From Lachnospiraceae bacterium (GTDB lineage: Bacteria > Bacillota > Clostridia > Lachnospirales > Lachnospiraceae), in contig BLMJ01000174.1 of NCBI GenBank assembly GCA_011960625.1, positions 1-64,000 on the forward strand: a DNA stretch of 64,000 bases, in the 5' to 3' direction. The notes below the pieces were generated by a model. The model made no database searches. It was not told the origin of the DNA and worked only from the letters and a program-made list of their open reading frames with translations. This document shows positions 17,201 through 26,905 of this stretch, piece after piece; position 1 is the stretch's first letter, and each line of letters starts with the position of its first letter. Both the position numbers and the translations under genes were made by a program.

Positions 17201-17689
17201 AGCTGTGTATTTATGGATATCTCAATAAAATTCCAGTATGCAGAGCTTTAAAGTTGAAGCAAACGAAACATAGAGCTTATGTGATTTATTCATGCAATTA
17301 CACCAGAACATGGAACCATTACAGGATACGTACAGAAAATAAAGCCACTTTTCAAAATATTCTACGTTATCTGATGATCATTCTTAAAGGATGGGGAATA
17401 ATTGAGGGATGTCAAAGGTTCTTAATAAAATTTTATTTGGGAATTGTTTGTGGCGAGTAACTATTTTGTTTCTACTTGGTTTGAGGTGTAATAGCATTGT
17501 TAGAAATTAAAACGGCCAGTGTTAGAGGAGGAAAAGGTAGAGGAACTGTTAGAAATGGCAGGATATTGACCGTCATAAAGTCAGTAATGATATTTTGAGC
17601 AGGTATATGACAGCGGATAAATCATGTATGAAAAAAATTGCCAACGATTACTTGACAGTAACCCGCATAAAGAGATTAGAAACCGATAA
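17201..17689. other. Non-coding decayed stretch
   Basis: About 490 bases without a credible gene. Short open frames exist on the + strand (e.g. 17194-17460), but none has a ribosome site or a recognisable domain. A frame containing the peptide PEHGTITGYVQK runs only about 25 codons. No tRNA, IS end or repeat array is visible. It reads as eroded coding DNA. Confidence 0.5.
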
Positions 17690-17718
17690 TTGAAACCCCA
17701 AATGAAGTATGGTAGTAT
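17690..17718 (+). promoter_or_regulatory. Candidate promoter of the Rpn-like pseudogene
   Basis: TTGAAA (17690-17695), a 17-base spacer and TAGTAT (17713-17718) lie about 30 bases before the disrupted coding region. Confidence 0.4.
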
Positions 17719-17747
17719 AAAGATAAAGGAAAGGCAGGTGCGGGACA

Positions 17748-18533
17748 CTGGAGAAAGAGAATCGTGAGCATAAGGATAGTGTGTTTGTTGATCTCTTTTA
17801 TCAGGATGAAACGGCAAAGCGGAATCTGCTGAGTTTATATAATGCATTGCATGACACGGAGTATGAGGATGAGAATCTGGTACGGAAGGTGAAGATTGAT
17901 GATGTTTTATATAAGAACTTCAAGAATGACATTTCCTTTGAGGTGAATGGGCAGGTGCTTGTCTTTGGGGAACATCAAAGCACTGTGAATATGAACATGT
18001 GTCTGCGTTGTTTGATGTATGTGGGAAGGGCATATGAGCAGTTAGTCGATAGTAAGGCACGCTACCGGACGACATTGGTAAAGATACCGACCCCAGAGTT
18101 TTATACATTTTATAATGGAGAGAAAGAACAGCCGTTAGAACGGGTATTATCTTTGTCAGACGCATTTATGAATCCGTCAGGAGAAAATTCAGTAGAGCTA
18201 AAGGTGAAGGTAATCAACATTAATTCGGATGAATAGAGCGCCATTAAAAAGGCAATCAGGGAATGTATGGAACAGGGAATACTGTCAGATTATTTGAAGC
18301 GGAAGGGAAGCGAGGTGGAGAATATGTTGATTGCAGAGTATAGTTATGAGGAAGATATACAGGTGAAGCAGGAAGAAGCCATGCAACAAGGAATACAGAA
18401 AGGAATTATTTTATCAGGAAAGATTTTTCAGATGGTAAAGAAAAATCTTAATTTGACAAATGAGCAGATAGCCTTGAAGCTTGGTTGTAGTGTAGAGGAA
18501 GTAGAAAGTACAAGAAAAATGTTTGGTATATAG
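17748..18533 (+). pseudogene. Rpn/PD-(D/E)XK nuclease-transposase family gene, broken
   Basis: One frame covers 17748-18533 but is interrupted by TAG at 18234-18236. It begins at CTG where ATG would be expected (CTG-EKENREHKDSVFVDLFYQD). The N-terminal half has the family hallmarks VFVDLFYQD, a D...F-E-V core (NDISFEVNG), GEHQSTVNMNMCLR and VELKVKVININ. The C-terminal half (AIKKAIRECMEQGIL, then a helical tail with MQQGIQKG) is in the same frame after the stop. About 40 residues normally found between the two halves seem to be missing. It has lost its start, carries a nonsense codon and is probably deleted internally. Confidence 0.75.
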
Positions 18534-18780
18534 TTTTATGAGAGGAAGGAGAGGATATATGGGAGATGGGAGATTATCATAATCAGTAAGAACATTGACG
18601 GAACAACTGGCATTAAAGGTCAGATGGAAAGAAGCGGAATAGAAAGTATCTGACTTGAGATTCTACTACCGGTTGAGGACGGTTCCACGCCTCAGCAAGA
18701 GAAGAACAATGAGCTGTTGGCAGAAATGGACGGTAGGCTGTCAACGGAAACCCGCTTACAGCGTAAGAAGCTTCCTAGAA
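18534..18780. other. Decayed segment between the Rpn-like pseudogene and tRNA-Leu
   Basis: No intact gene. One frame reads EILLPVEDGSTPQQEKNNELLAEMD (in pieces) and another SKNIDGTTGIKGQME. Both look like short remnants of protein-coding sequence that I cannot assign. No integrase or att-like copy of the tRNA 3' end was seen. Confidence 0.4.
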
Positions 18781-18813
18781 AAACAAAAGAAGCCTTGAAA
18801 ATCAAGGCTTCTT
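18781..18813 (-). terminator. Terminator of tRNA-Leu
   Basis: A 12-bp perfect stem, 18787-18798 with 18802-18813, encloses an AAA loop. On the - strand it is followed by the T-rich TTGTTT at 18786-18781. It starts 6 bases past the tRNA 3' end. Confidence 0.85.
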
Positions 18814-18819
18814 TCTTCC

Positions 18820-18903
18820 TGCGGAAGATGGGACTTGAACCCACACAGCTCGAAAGCTACAAGATCCTTAGTCTTGCTCGTCTGCCAGTTCCGACACTTC
18901 CGC
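18820..18903 (-). tRNA. tRNA-Leu (anticodon AAG)
   Basis: On the - strand the 84 bases fold as a class II tRNA. The acceptor GCGGAAG pairs with CTTCCGC. The D-arm contains CTGGCAGACGA. The anticodon stem CAAGA/TCTTG encloses loop CTAAGGA, so the anticodon is AAG. The long variable arm is AGCT-TTCG-AGCT. The T-loop is TTCAAGT, with discriminator A at 18820. CCA is not encoded. A strong promoter (18931-18959) and terminator flank it. An A34 leucine tRNA is uncommon in bacteria and implies inosine modification by TadA, or an unmodified A34. Confidence 0.93.
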
Positions 18904-18930
18904 AAGTGACATATCTGCTGTCCGTAGATT

Positions 18931-18959
18931 ATAATACTACAAGGGGTAGAAAATGTCAA
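18931..18959 (-). promoter_or_regulatory. Promoter of tRNA-Leu
   Basis: On the - strand TTGACA (18959-18954), a 17-base spacer and TATTAT (18936-18931) match sigma-70 consensus almost exactly. The -10 box ends 27 bases before the mature 5' end. Confidence 0.8.
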
Positions 18960-19073
18960 CAGTAAATTTTAAAATTTTTAGATTGATTCTAAGAATTTTA
19001 GTGTATAATAGAAATAGAACCAATAAATGGATAAAAAAGACTATATTTTGCAGGAAAAGCGAGGAGAATGACG

Positions 19074-20654
19074 ATGTTAGAAAAACTGGATTTGACAAAA
19101 TCACTTGGTAAGGCAGAGTATAAGGAGAAAATGGCAGAATTAATGCCGAAACTTGGAGAGCTTCAAAGAGAATGTCGGGAGTATGGAATACCAGTTATGA
19201 TTGCGTTTGAAGGGTATGGGGCGTCTGGAAAAGGTGTTCAAATTGGCGAGTTGATTAAGGCGCTTGACCCGAGAGGGTTCGAGGTGTATGCAGTTAAGAA
19301 TGAGACGGAAGAAGAACGGATGCATCCCTTTATGTGGAGATTTTGGACAAAGATGCCGGCAAAAGGCCGCATTGCCATCTATGACAGCAGTTGGTATCGC
19401 AAGGTGTTGATTGACCGTTTTGAAAAAAAGACGAAAAAAAGGGAGCTTGCAGACGCCTATCGCTCCATCTGTTCCTTTGAGGAGCAGATGACCTCGGACG
19501 GCATGGTAATTATTAAGATTTTCCTGGCAATTGATAAAAAGGAACAGAAGAAGCGGTTTGACAAATTAATGGACTCCAAAGAAACAGCGTGGAGGGTAAG
19601 CGAAGGGGATTTGAAGCGAAACAAGGAGTTTGAAAAATATCAGGAAGTCAATGAGGAGATGCTGACGCGGACGGACACAGAATATGCGCCCTGGAATATT
19701 GTGGAGGCAGTAGACCGCCGGTTTGCCGCGGCGAAAATCTATGCTGTCGTTGCACAGACATTGTCGGAAAAGGTTGAGGAGGCGAGAAAGAAAGCCTGCA
19801 AGGAGAAAGATAAAAAAGACGGAAAAAAAGAGGAAGGTACATCTGTAAAAAATACACCTGAAAATAAGGCGGAGCTAATGAGTGACGGCAGTATCAGACA
19901 GGATAAAAAAATGAAAGAATCTATTCTTGGAAAAGCAGATTTGCGCCTTACATACACGAAGGAGGAGTATAAGGCGCGTCTTGCGAAGCTGCAAAAGAAG
20001 ATGGAAAAACTGCATGGGGAGCTTTACCGAAAGAGGATACCGGTGGTCCTTGGATTCGAGGGATGGGACGCCGGAGGCAAGGGCGGCGCTATCAAGCGTC
20101 TGACGGAGAAAATGGATCCCAGAGGGTTTGTGGTACACCCCACGGCTTCCCCTAATGATATTGAGAAGGCACATCACTATCTCTGGAGATTCTGGGTAGA
20201 TATGCCGAAAGCCGGTCATGTCACTATCTTTGACAGGACATGGTACGGAAGGGTCATGGTTGAGAGGATTGAAGGGTTCTGTTCACGTCAGGAGTGGCAG
20301 AGGGCCTATAAAGAGATAAATGATATGGAAAAGGATCTGGCGGATGCAGGCGCAATCGTGTTGAAATTTTGGATGCAGATTGACAAGGACGAGCAGGCGA
20401 GGAGATTTTCGGCAAGGCAGGAAAACCCAAAGAAGCAGTGGAAAATCACGGACGAGGATTGGCGTAACAGGGAGAAGTGGGAGCAGTATGAGGAGGCTGT
20501 GGACGAGATGCTTATTCGGACGTCTACACCTTATGCTCCATGGATTGTTGTAGAGGGAAATTGTAAATATTTTGCCAGAATTAAGGTGTTAGAGACGGTG
20601 GTGGAAGCGATAGAAAAGCGTCTTGACAAAGATATGGAAAAAAATAAGAAGTAA
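19074..20654 (+). CDS. Two-domain polyphosphate kinase 2 family protein (polyphosphate:AMP phosphotransferase type)
   Basis: A 526-residue protein made of two PPK2 domains. Domain 1 (about 1-240) has Walker A FEGYGASGKG and lid WYRKVLIDRF. A charged Lys/Glu linker (about 245-285) follows. Domain 2 (about 290-520) has Walker A FEGWDAGGKGG, PTASPNDIEKAHHYLWRFW and FDRTWYGRVMVERIEGF. Fused PPK2 proteins are class II, using polyphosphate to phosphorylate AMP to ADP. Domain 2 keeps the full motif set. Domain 1 is more divergent (SSWYRKVL), as is usual for class II fusions where one half is structural. ATG 19068 is also in frame, but GAGGAG fits ATG 19074. A TATAAT at 19004-19009 may be its -10 box. 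Confidence 0.88.
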   Translation: MLEKLDLTKSLGKAEYKEKMAELMPKLGELQRECREYGIPVMIAFEGYGASGKGVQIGELIKALDPRGFEVYAVKNETEEERMHPFMWRFWTKMPAKGRIAIYDSSWYRKVLIDRFEKKTKKRELADAYRSICSFEEQMTSDGMVIIKIFLAIDKKEQKKRFDKLMDSKETAWRVSEGDLKRNKEFEKYQEVNEEMLTRTDTEYAPWNIVEAVDRRFAAAKIYAVVAQTLSEKVEEARKKACKEKDKKDGKKEEGTSVKNTPENKAELMSDGSIRQDKKMKESILGKADLRLTYTKEEYKARLAKLQKKMEKLHGELYRKRIPVVLGFEGWDAGGKGGAIKRLTEKMDPRGFVVHPTASPNDIEKAHHYLWRFWVDMPKAGHVTIFDRTWYGRVMVERIEGFCSRQEWQRAYKEINDMEKDLADAGAIVLKFWMQIDKDEQARRFSARQENPKKQWKITDEDWRNREKWEQYEEAVDEMLIRTSTPYAPWIVVEGNCKYFARIKVLETVVEAIEKRLDKDMEKNKK

Positions 20655-20703
20655 AATAAAGGAAATCGAGTACTTTTGTCGAATATTATATATGAGGGTG
20701 TAA

Positions 20704-22482
20704 ATGATGTATTATTCCGATGAAGTAATTGAAGAAGTAAGGTCAAAAAACGACATAGTGGACGTCATATCCGGTTATGTAAGACTTAATAAGAAGGGAA
20801 GCTCTTATATGGGGCTCTGCCCGTTTCACAATGAGAAGTCACCGTCTTTTTCTGTCAGCAGGGTAAAGCAGATGTACCATTGCTTCGGATGCGGGGCAGG
20901 AGGTAATGTATTTACCTTCCTGATGGAATATGAGAATTATTCTTTTGTGGAGGCGCTTAAGTATTTGGCAGATCGGGCAGGAGTAGAGCTGCCGGAACAG
21001 GAGTACTCAAAGGAGGCGAAGCAGAGAGCTGATACCAAGGCAATTCTTCTTGAGATTAATAAGCTGGCAGCACAGTATTATTATGTACAATTGAAGAAGG
21101 AACAGGGCGTCCATGCCCTGTCCTATTTAAAGAACAGAGAGCTGACCGACGAAACCATTCGGGCTTTTGGACTTGGATACTCGAATAAATACAGCAATGA
21201 CTTGTACCAGTACTTAAGGGCAAAAGGGTATCAGTCGGAGATGCTTTTAAAGGCAGGACTTGTGAGCATGGACGAACGGCAGGGCGTGTATGATAAGTTT
21301 TGGAACAGGGTAATGTTTCCCATCATGGATGTGAATAGCCGGGTAATTGGGTTCGGCGGCCGGGTTATGGGCGATGGGAAGCCGAAGTATCTTAATTCGC
21401 CTGAGACGATGATTTTTGACAAGAGCCGTAATTTATACGGACTGAACAGGGCAAGAAGCTCCAAAAAGTCATATTTTCTTCTGTGTGAGGGATATATGGA
21501 TGTGATTTCCCTCCACCAGGCAGGCTTTACCAATGCTGTGGCGTCTCTTGGAACCGCCCTGACGCCGGGACATGCCGCATTGATTAAGCGGTATGTGCAG
21601 GAGGTATATCTGACCTATGACAGCGACGAGGCGGGGACGAAGGCGGCGCTGCGAGCCGTACCGATTCTTAAGGATGTGGGAATTACGGCTAGGATTATCC
21701 GTATGGAACCCTATAAGGATCCGGATGAATTTATTAAGAACCTAGGGGCAGCAGCATTTGAAGAGAGAATCGGAAAGGCGAGGAATGGCTTCATGTTCAG
21801 TCTTGAGGTTTTGGAGAAGAATTATGACCTGCAGACCCCGGAAGGTAAGACAGATTTTATGCGTGAGGCGGCAAGGCGTCTGACAGAATTTGACGAAGAG
21901 ATTGAGCGCAATAACTACATAGAAGCGGTGGCGAAAGCCTACCATGTAGGGATGGAGGATTTGCGCAGGCTGGTGGGGCGGGTGGCAATACAGACCGGTC
22001 TTGCTGCCCCGGCGAAGCGTCCGAAGACGACGAACCAACAGTCTAAGGGGAAGGAAGACGGGATTATGAAGTCGCAGAAGATTCTGCTGACTTGGCTGAT
22101 TGAGGATGCCTCTATTTTCCGTCAGATTGAACCGTATATTACACCGTCAGATTTTTCTGGAGATTTGTATCGGACGGTTGCAGCGCTTCTCTATGAGCAG
22201 TATCAGGCGGGAGATGTGAATCCGGCAAAAATAATAAACCATTTTACAGATGAGGAGGAGCATCGGGAGGTTTCGAGTCTGTTCCACACAAAGATTCGGG
22301 AGCTGACCACTGTGAAAGAACAGGAGAAGGCGCTTAAGGAGACGGTTCTGCGTGTGAAGAGCCACAGCATAGAAGAGGCGACAAGGAATCTGGAGCCGAC
22401 GGACATGTTGGGCCTGCAGAGGTTGATGGAAGTAAAAAGCAAGATGCAGGACATCCAAAAACTGCATATTTCTGTTAATTAA
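20704..22482 (+). CDS. dnaG: DNA primase
   Basis: A 592-residue DnaG. An N-terminal zinc-binding domain has CPFHNEKSPSFSVS...CFGCGAGGN. The TOPRIM core has LCEGYMDVISLHQAGF and TYDSDEAGTKAA. A C-terminal DnaB-helicase-interacting domain follows. It synthesises RNA primers for replication. It is followed after 39 bases by rpoD, the conserved macromolecular-synthesis arrangement. GAGGGTG precedes ATG 20704; ATG 20707 is an equal alternative. Confidence 0.96.
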   Translation: MMYYSDEVIEEVRSKNDIVDVISGYVRLNKKGSSYMGLCPFHNEKSPSFSVSRVKQMYHCFGCGAGGNVFTFLMEYENYSFVEALKYLADRAGVELPEQEYSKEAKQRADTKAILLEINKLAAQYYYVQLKKEQGVHALSYLKNRELTDETIRAFGLGYSNKYSNDLYQYLRAKGYQSEMLLKAGLVSMDERQGVYDKFWNRVMFPIMDVNSRVIGFGGRVMGDGKPKYLNSPETMIFDKSRNLYGLNRARSSKKSYFLLCEGYMDVISLHQAGFTNAVASLGTALTPGHAALIKRYVQEVYLTYDSDEAGTKAALRAVPILKDVGITARIIRMEPYKDPDEFIKNLGAAAFEERIGKARNGFMFSLEVLEKNYDLQTPEGKTDFMREAARRLTEFDEEIERNNYIEAVAKAYHVGMEDLRRLVGRVAIQTGLAAPAKRPKTTNQQSKGKEDGIMKSQKILLTWLIEDASIFRQIEPYITPSDFSGDLYRTVAALLYEQYQAGDVNPAKIINHFTDEEEHREVSSLFHTKIRELTTVKEQEKALKETVLRVKSHSIEEATRNLEPTDMLGLQRLMEVKSKMQDIQKLHISVN

Positions 22483-22521
22483 GGATAAAATATAAGCAAG
22501 CAATGAGAGGATGGGCACTAT

Positions 22522-23634
22522 ATGGAAGAAAACATAGTGAAATTTGAAGAGAAATTAAAAGATCTGGTCTCTCTGGGAAAAAAGAAGAAGAGTATTCTGG
22601 AAGTACAGGAAATTAATGATTTCTTTTCAGATATGGAACTGGAACCAGATCACATGGAGAAGGTCTTTGAGTATCTGGAGTCGCACAATATCGATGTGCT
22701 TCGTATCAGCGGGGACGATGATGATATTGACGACGTGGATCTCATGATCTCTGAGGAAGATGAGGTAGATATGGAGAAGCTGGATCTGTCTGTGCCGGAT
22801 GGAATCAGCATCGAGGATCCGGTGCGCATGTACCTGAAGGAGATCGGTAAGGTGCCTCTACTGACGGCAGACGAGGAAGTGGATCTGGCAAGCAGGATGG
22901 CAGAAGGGGATGAGGATGCCAAGAAACGTCTTGCCGAGGCGAACCTGCGTCTGGTGGTCAGCATCGCCAAGCGTTATGTGGGGCGCGGCATGCTGTTTCT
23001 GGATTTGATTCAGGAGGGGAATCTGGGGCTTATTAAGGCTGTGGAGAAGTTTGATTACCGCAAGGGCTTCAAGTTCAGTACCTATGCCACTTGGTGGATT
23101 CGTCAGGCAATCACACGCGCCATTGCGGATCAGGCGAGGACCATCCGTATTCCGGTTCATATGGTTGAGACGATCAATAAATTAATCCGTGTGTCCAGAC
23201 AATTATTGCAGGAGCTTGGGCGTGAGCCCACGCCGGAAGAGATTGCGGAGGAACTGGACATGCCTGTGGAGAGAGTCCGCGAGATTCTTAAGATTTCCCA
23301 GGAGCCGGTGTCACTAGAGACGCCTATTGGTGAGGAGGAGGACAGCCACCTTGGGGACTTTATTCAGGATGACAACGTGCCTGTTCCGGCAGAGGCGGCG
23401 GCACAGACCCTTCTCAAGGAACAGCTTGACGAGGTCTTAGATACGCTGACAGAGAGGGAACAGAAGGTTTTGCGATTACGGTTCGGCATGAATGACGGAC
23501 GTGCGCGTACGCTGGAGGAAGTGGGGAAGGAATTTGACGTTACAAGAGAGCGTATCCGCCAGATTGAGGCGAAAGCTTTACGGAAGCTCCGTCATCCAAG
23601 CCGCAGCAGAAAATTAAGAGATTATCTGGATTAA
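22522..23634 (+). CDS. rpoD: RNA polymerase sigma factor RpoD (sigma-A)
   Basis: A 370-residue primary sigma factor. It has a region 1.1-like N-terminus, an acidic stretch (about 65-90), and region 1.2 [19 protein letters not shown]. Region 2 has [23 protein letters not shown] and [17 protein letters not shown] (in parts), then region 3. Region 4 has [24 protein letters not shown]. It directs transcription of housekeeping genes. GAGAGGATGGG lies before ATG 22522. Confidence 0.97.
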   Translation: MEENIVKFEEKLKDLVSLGKKKKSILEVQEINDFFSDMELEPDHMEKVFEYLESHNIDVLRISGDDDDIDDVDLMISEEDEVDMEKLDLSVPDGISIEDPVRMYLKEIGKVPLLTADEEVDLASRMAEGDEDAKKRLAEANLRLVVSIAKRYVGRGMLFLDLIQEGNLGLIKAVEKFDYRKGFKFSTYATWWIRQAITRAIADQARTIRIPVHMVETINKLIRVSRQLLQELGREPTPEEIAEELDMPVERVREILKISQEPVSLETPIGEEEDSHLGDFIQDDNVPVPAEAAAQTLLKEQLDEVLDTLTEREQKVLRLRFGMNDGRARTLEEVGKEFDVTRERIRQIEAKALRKLRHPSRSRKLRDYLD

Positions 23635-23646
23635 GAAGAGGCGCCT

Positions 23647-24357
23647 ATGGAACTATCAAAAAGACTTTATGCAGTTGCAAGTCTTGTGACAGAGGGCGCC
23701 TCTGTTGCAGATGTTGGAACGGACCACGGATACATACCTATTTACCTGATGCAGAAGAATATTGCGTCTAAGGTGATTGCTTTGGATATCAACGGGGGAC
23801 CTCTGGAGCGCGCCAGGATGCATATAATCGGGTATAATCTTAAGGGGCAGATTGAGACGAGGCTGTCCGACGGACTTTCGGCGGTTCAGCCCGGGGAAGT
23901 GGATACGATGATTGCCGCCGGTATGGGGGGCGGTCTGGTGATTAAGATCCTTGAGGAAGGAAGAGAAGTGGTGAAGAGCCTGAAAGCATGTATTTTGCAG
24001 CCTCAGTCAGAGGTGTGGCGGGTGCGCAGGTATCTTTTGGATCACAATATGAATATAATAGACGAGGATATGGTGGAGGAGGACGGAAAATATTATCCGA
24101 TGATGCGGGTGATTCACGGGGAATCCCCAAGGTATGCGGAGTGCGAGTATATTTTCGGGAAGCGGCTTTTGGAAAAGAAGAACCCGGTGCTTGAGAAGTT
24201 CCTCCACAGGGAATTGGAGATTCGGGAGGGGATTTTTAAGGAGCTGAGTCATCATGTGGGGAGCGAAGGAGCAAAGGAGCGCATGACGGAAATCCGAAGG
24301 GAGATTATGATTATCAGCAGGGCGCTTGGATATTATTGTATCCACCCGAAATTGTAG
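23647..24357 (+). CDS. trmK: tRNA (adenine(22)-N1)-methyltransferase TrmK
   Basis: A 236-residue class I SAM methyltransferase with motif I VADVGTDHGYIPIYL, motif II VIALDINGGPLERA and IAAGMGGGLVIKILEE. This set is the COG2384/TrmK (YqfN) family, which makes m1A22 in tRNA. A C-terminal coiled-coil-like helical part follows, as in B. subtilis TrmK. Its place right after rpoD and before a Nif3-like gene is conserved in Firmicutes. Confidence 0.92.
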   Translation: MELSKRLYAVASLVTEGASVADVGTDHGYIPIYLMQKNIASKVIALDINGGPLERARMHIIGYNLKGQIETRLSDGLSAVQPGEVDTMIAAGMGGGLVIKILEEGREVVKSLKACILQPQSEVWRVRRYLLDHNMNIIDEDMVEEDGKYYPMMRVIHGESPRYAECEYIFGKRLLEKKNPVLEKFLHRELEIREGIFKELSHHVGSEGAKERMTEIRREIMIISRALGYYCIHPKL

Positions 24358-24395
24358 TGGAATACGGATATCAGAGTTTGGAAAGGCGGAGTTGT

Positions 24396-25178
24396 ATGTT
24401 ATGTAAGGATGTCATGGCCGTTATAGAAGGAAGTTATGCCAGGAGATATGCCATGGAGTGGGATAATGTGGGGCTTCTGGTGGGAAGGGACGATAAAGAG
24501 ATAGAGAGAATCTATGTTGCCCTGGACGCCGGGGACGAGGTAATTGCAGAAGCGGCCCGGTGGGGGGCGGATTTGCTGGTGACCCATCATCCCCTGATAT
24601 TTGGCGGGATGAAGCAGATTACGAATCAGGATTTTATTGGCAGGCGCGTACTTGAGCTTGTCCGTCGGGATATTTCTTACTATGCCATGCATACGAATTA
24701 TGATGTGGTTCGGATGGCCGGCTTAGCGGCGGATTTGCTGGGGCTTTTGCGGCAGGAGGTTCTGGAGGTTACCTGTGAGGAATCAGAGGAAGCGCTGGGG
24801 ATCGGGCGGATTGGATATTCAGAAGAGCCGATGGCATTGAAAGAGTGCTGCGAGAGGGTGAAGAAGGTATTTTCTTTGGAGGCGGTTCGAGCGTTCGGGG
24901 ATCCAAAGCGGCAGGTTTGCAGGGTGGCGGTATGTCCGGGCTCAGGGAAGAGCGTGCTAAGGGATGCCCTTAGAAAGGGAGCGGACGTGCTGATTACAGG
25001 GGATATTGGACACCATGAAGGAATTGACGCCGTGGCCCAGGGGATGGCTGTGATTGATGCGGGACATTACGGGATGGAGTATATTTTTGTGGAGGATATG
25101 AGGCGCTTCCTTACAGAGAGACTTCCGGGCGCAGAGGTCCTTGGGGCTCCGGTGAGTCATCCTTATGTGAGCGTTTAA
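24396..25178 (+). CDS. Nif3-like dinuclear metal centre protein (YqfO family)
   Basis: A 260-residue protein: YAMEWDNVGLLVG near the start, the metal-binding VTHHPLIFGG, the TNYDVVRMAGLAADLLGL region, and a C-terminal VITGDIGHHEGIDAVAQGMAVIDAGHYGME with paired His/Glu ligands. The compact form lacks the middle PII-like domain of longer YqfO proteins but retains a short insert (ECCERVKKVFSLEAVRAFG). Function is uncertain; GTP cyclohydrolase-like activity has been proposed for relatives. TTG 24336 is in frame but overlaps trmK, while GGAAAGGCGGA supports ATG 24396. Confidence 0.9.
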   Translation: MLCKDVMAVIEGSYARRYAMEWDNVGLLVGRDDKEIERIYVALDAGDEVIAEAARWGADLLVTHHPLIFGGMKQITNQDFIGRRVLELVRRDISYYAMHTNYDVVRMAGLAADLLGLLRQEVLEVTCEESEEALGIGRIGYSEEPMALKECCERVKKVFSLEAVRAFGDPKRQVCRVAVCPGSGKSVLRDALRKGADVLITGDIGHHEGIDAVAQGMAVIDAGHYGMEYIFVEDMRRFLTERLPGAEVLGAPVSHPYVSV

Positions 25179-25209
25179 CGAATAAAATGTCAGGGAAAGA
25201 GGTGGACAC

Positions 25210-26877
25210 ATGGGTAAGGAGATGTATCAGGTTAAGATTGGCGAGCAGACCCGGCTCTATGAGGCGGGCACTACATACCGTGAGATTGCGAAGGAATACC
25301 AGAAGGATTATGAGGATGATATTGTACTGGTATTTGTAAACGGAAAGCTGCAGGAGTTATTTAAGAAACTGAAATCCGACTGTGTACTGGAATTTGAGAC
25401 CACTGCCGGAGAGATTGGACACAGGGCCTATCAGCGCAGCATTAGCCTGATGATGGTAAAGGCTGTTTACGATGTGGCGGGACATGATGCTATTGAGAAG
25501 GTAAGGATACACTTTTCCGTAAGCAAGGGATATTACTGTACCGTGAAAGGAAATATTTCCGTAAATCAGGAATTTCTGGATCGGGTGGAGGCCAGAATGT
25601 GGGAGATGGTGGAGAAGGATATGCCCATTAACAAGCGTTCCGTTCGTACGGATGATGCAATCGCGCTGTTCGGACGCCACGGGATGCATGACAAGGAGCG
25701 TCTGTTCCGATACCGCAGGGTTTCCAAGGTAAATATATACAGCATGAACGAGTTTGAAGATTATCATTACGGTTATATGGTGCCTAGCGCAGGGTATCTG
25801 AGATATTTTAAGCTATATCTGTATGACGAGGGATTTGTTGTGCAGATGCCGGTTAAGTCAGCGCCCAAGGCAGTGCCGGATTTTGAGCCTCAGAATAAGC
25901 TGTTCCACGTACTGAAAGAGTCGGTTCACTGGGGGGATATCCAGGGAATCGAGACGGTAGGCGCGCTGAATGACCGCATAACAAAGGACGGCGTCCATGA
26001 TGTGGTTCTTGTCCAGGAGGCGCTGCAGGAGAAAAAGATTGCGGAGATTGCGACCCAGATTGCAGCTCGGCCGGAATTAAAGTTTATTCTGATTGCAGGG
26101 CCGTCCTCTTCCGGAAAGACTACCTTTTCCCACAGACTGTCCGTGCAGCTTCGTGCAAACGGTATGACGCCAAGGCCCATTGCTGTGGATAACTATTTTG
26201 TGGAGCGGGAACAGAATCCGAAGGACGAGACGGGCGCTTTTGACTTTGAGTGTTTGGAGGCCGTGGATGTGGAGCTGTTCAACCGCCAGTTGAATGAATT
26301 GCTTGACGGCAGGGAAGTGATTCTTCCTACATTCAATTTTGTGACAGGGCATAAGGAATACGGGACACAGGCAATGAAGCTGGGAGCCAATGACGTGCTT
26401 GTGATAGAAGGGATTCACTGTCTGAATCCGAAGATGACTGAGAGTCTTCCGGATGAAAATAAATTCAAGATTTACATCAGCGCGTTGACCCAGCTGAATG
26501 TTGACGAGCATGACAGGATTCCGACTACGGACGGACGGCTTTTGCGCCGTATTGTGCGGGACGCCCGTACCAGAGGGTCGTCTGCACAGCGTACGATACG
26601 GATGTGGCAGTCTGTAAGAAGAGGGGAGGAGAAGTTTATCTTCCCATTTCAGGAGGAAGCGGATATCATGTTTAATTCTGCGCTGATCTATGAGCTGGCT
26701 GTGCTTAAGATTTATGTGGAACCCTTGCTGTTTGGGATCGACAGGAATTGTCCGGAGTATTTGGAGGCGAAGAGACTGCTTAAGTTCCTGGATTATTTTG
26801 TGGGGATTGGAAGCGAGAACGTGCCGACTAATTCACTTCTGAGAGAGTTTATCGGAGGCGGCTGCTTTAAAGTGTAA
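25210..26877 (+). CDS. Uridine kinase-like protein with N-terminal TGS/ThrRS-editing-like domains
   Basis: A 555-residue fusion. Residues 1-65 resemble a TGS domain. About 70-230 resembles the ThrRS/AlaRS-type second additional domain (AVYDVAGHDAIEKVRIHFSVSKGYYC in parts). From about 285 on is a uridine kinase/phosphoribulokinase-type P-loop kinase with IAGPSSSGKTTFSHRL, DNYFVER, and VIEGIHCLNP. Such fusions are common in Clostridia and Bacteroidetes; the substrate is unproven, with a nucleoside or related phosphoryl transfer suspected. AGAGGTGG precedes ATG 25210. A terminator follows. Confidence 0.88.
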   Translation: MGKEMYQVKIGEQTRLYEAGTTYREIAKEYQKDYEDDIVLVFVNGKLQELFKKLKSDCVLEFETTAGEIGHRAYQRSISLMMVKAVYDVAGHDAIEKVRIHFSVSKGYYCTVKGNISVNQEFLDRVEARMWEMVEKDMPINKRSVRTDDAIALFGRHGMHDKERLFRYRRVSKVNIYSMNEFEDYHYGYMVPSAGYLRYFKLYLYDEGFVVQMPVKSAPKAVPDFEPQNKLFHVLKESVHWGDIQGIETVGALNDRITKDGVHDVVLVQEALQEKKIAEIATQIAARPELKFILIAGPSSSGKTTFSHRLSVQLRANGMTPRPIAVDNYFVEREQNPKDETGAFDFECLEAVDVELFNRQLNELLDGREVILPTFNFVTGHKEYGTQAMKLGANDVLVIEGIHCLNPKMTESLPDENKFKIYISALTQLNVDEHDRIPTTDGRLLRRIVRDARTRGSSAQRTIRMWQSVRRGEEKFIFPFQEEADIMFNSALIYELAVLKIYVEPLLFGIDRNCPEYLEAKRLLKFLDYFVGIGSENVPTNSLLREFIGGGCFKV

Positions 26878-26905
26878 GAATTAGAAAGCTTTTTGCAGAA
26901 AGAAT

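Noticed and set aside
17194..17460. An 88-residue + strand open frame in the decayed patch
   Set aside because: No ribosome site, no domain, unusual composition; it reads as eroded DNA.
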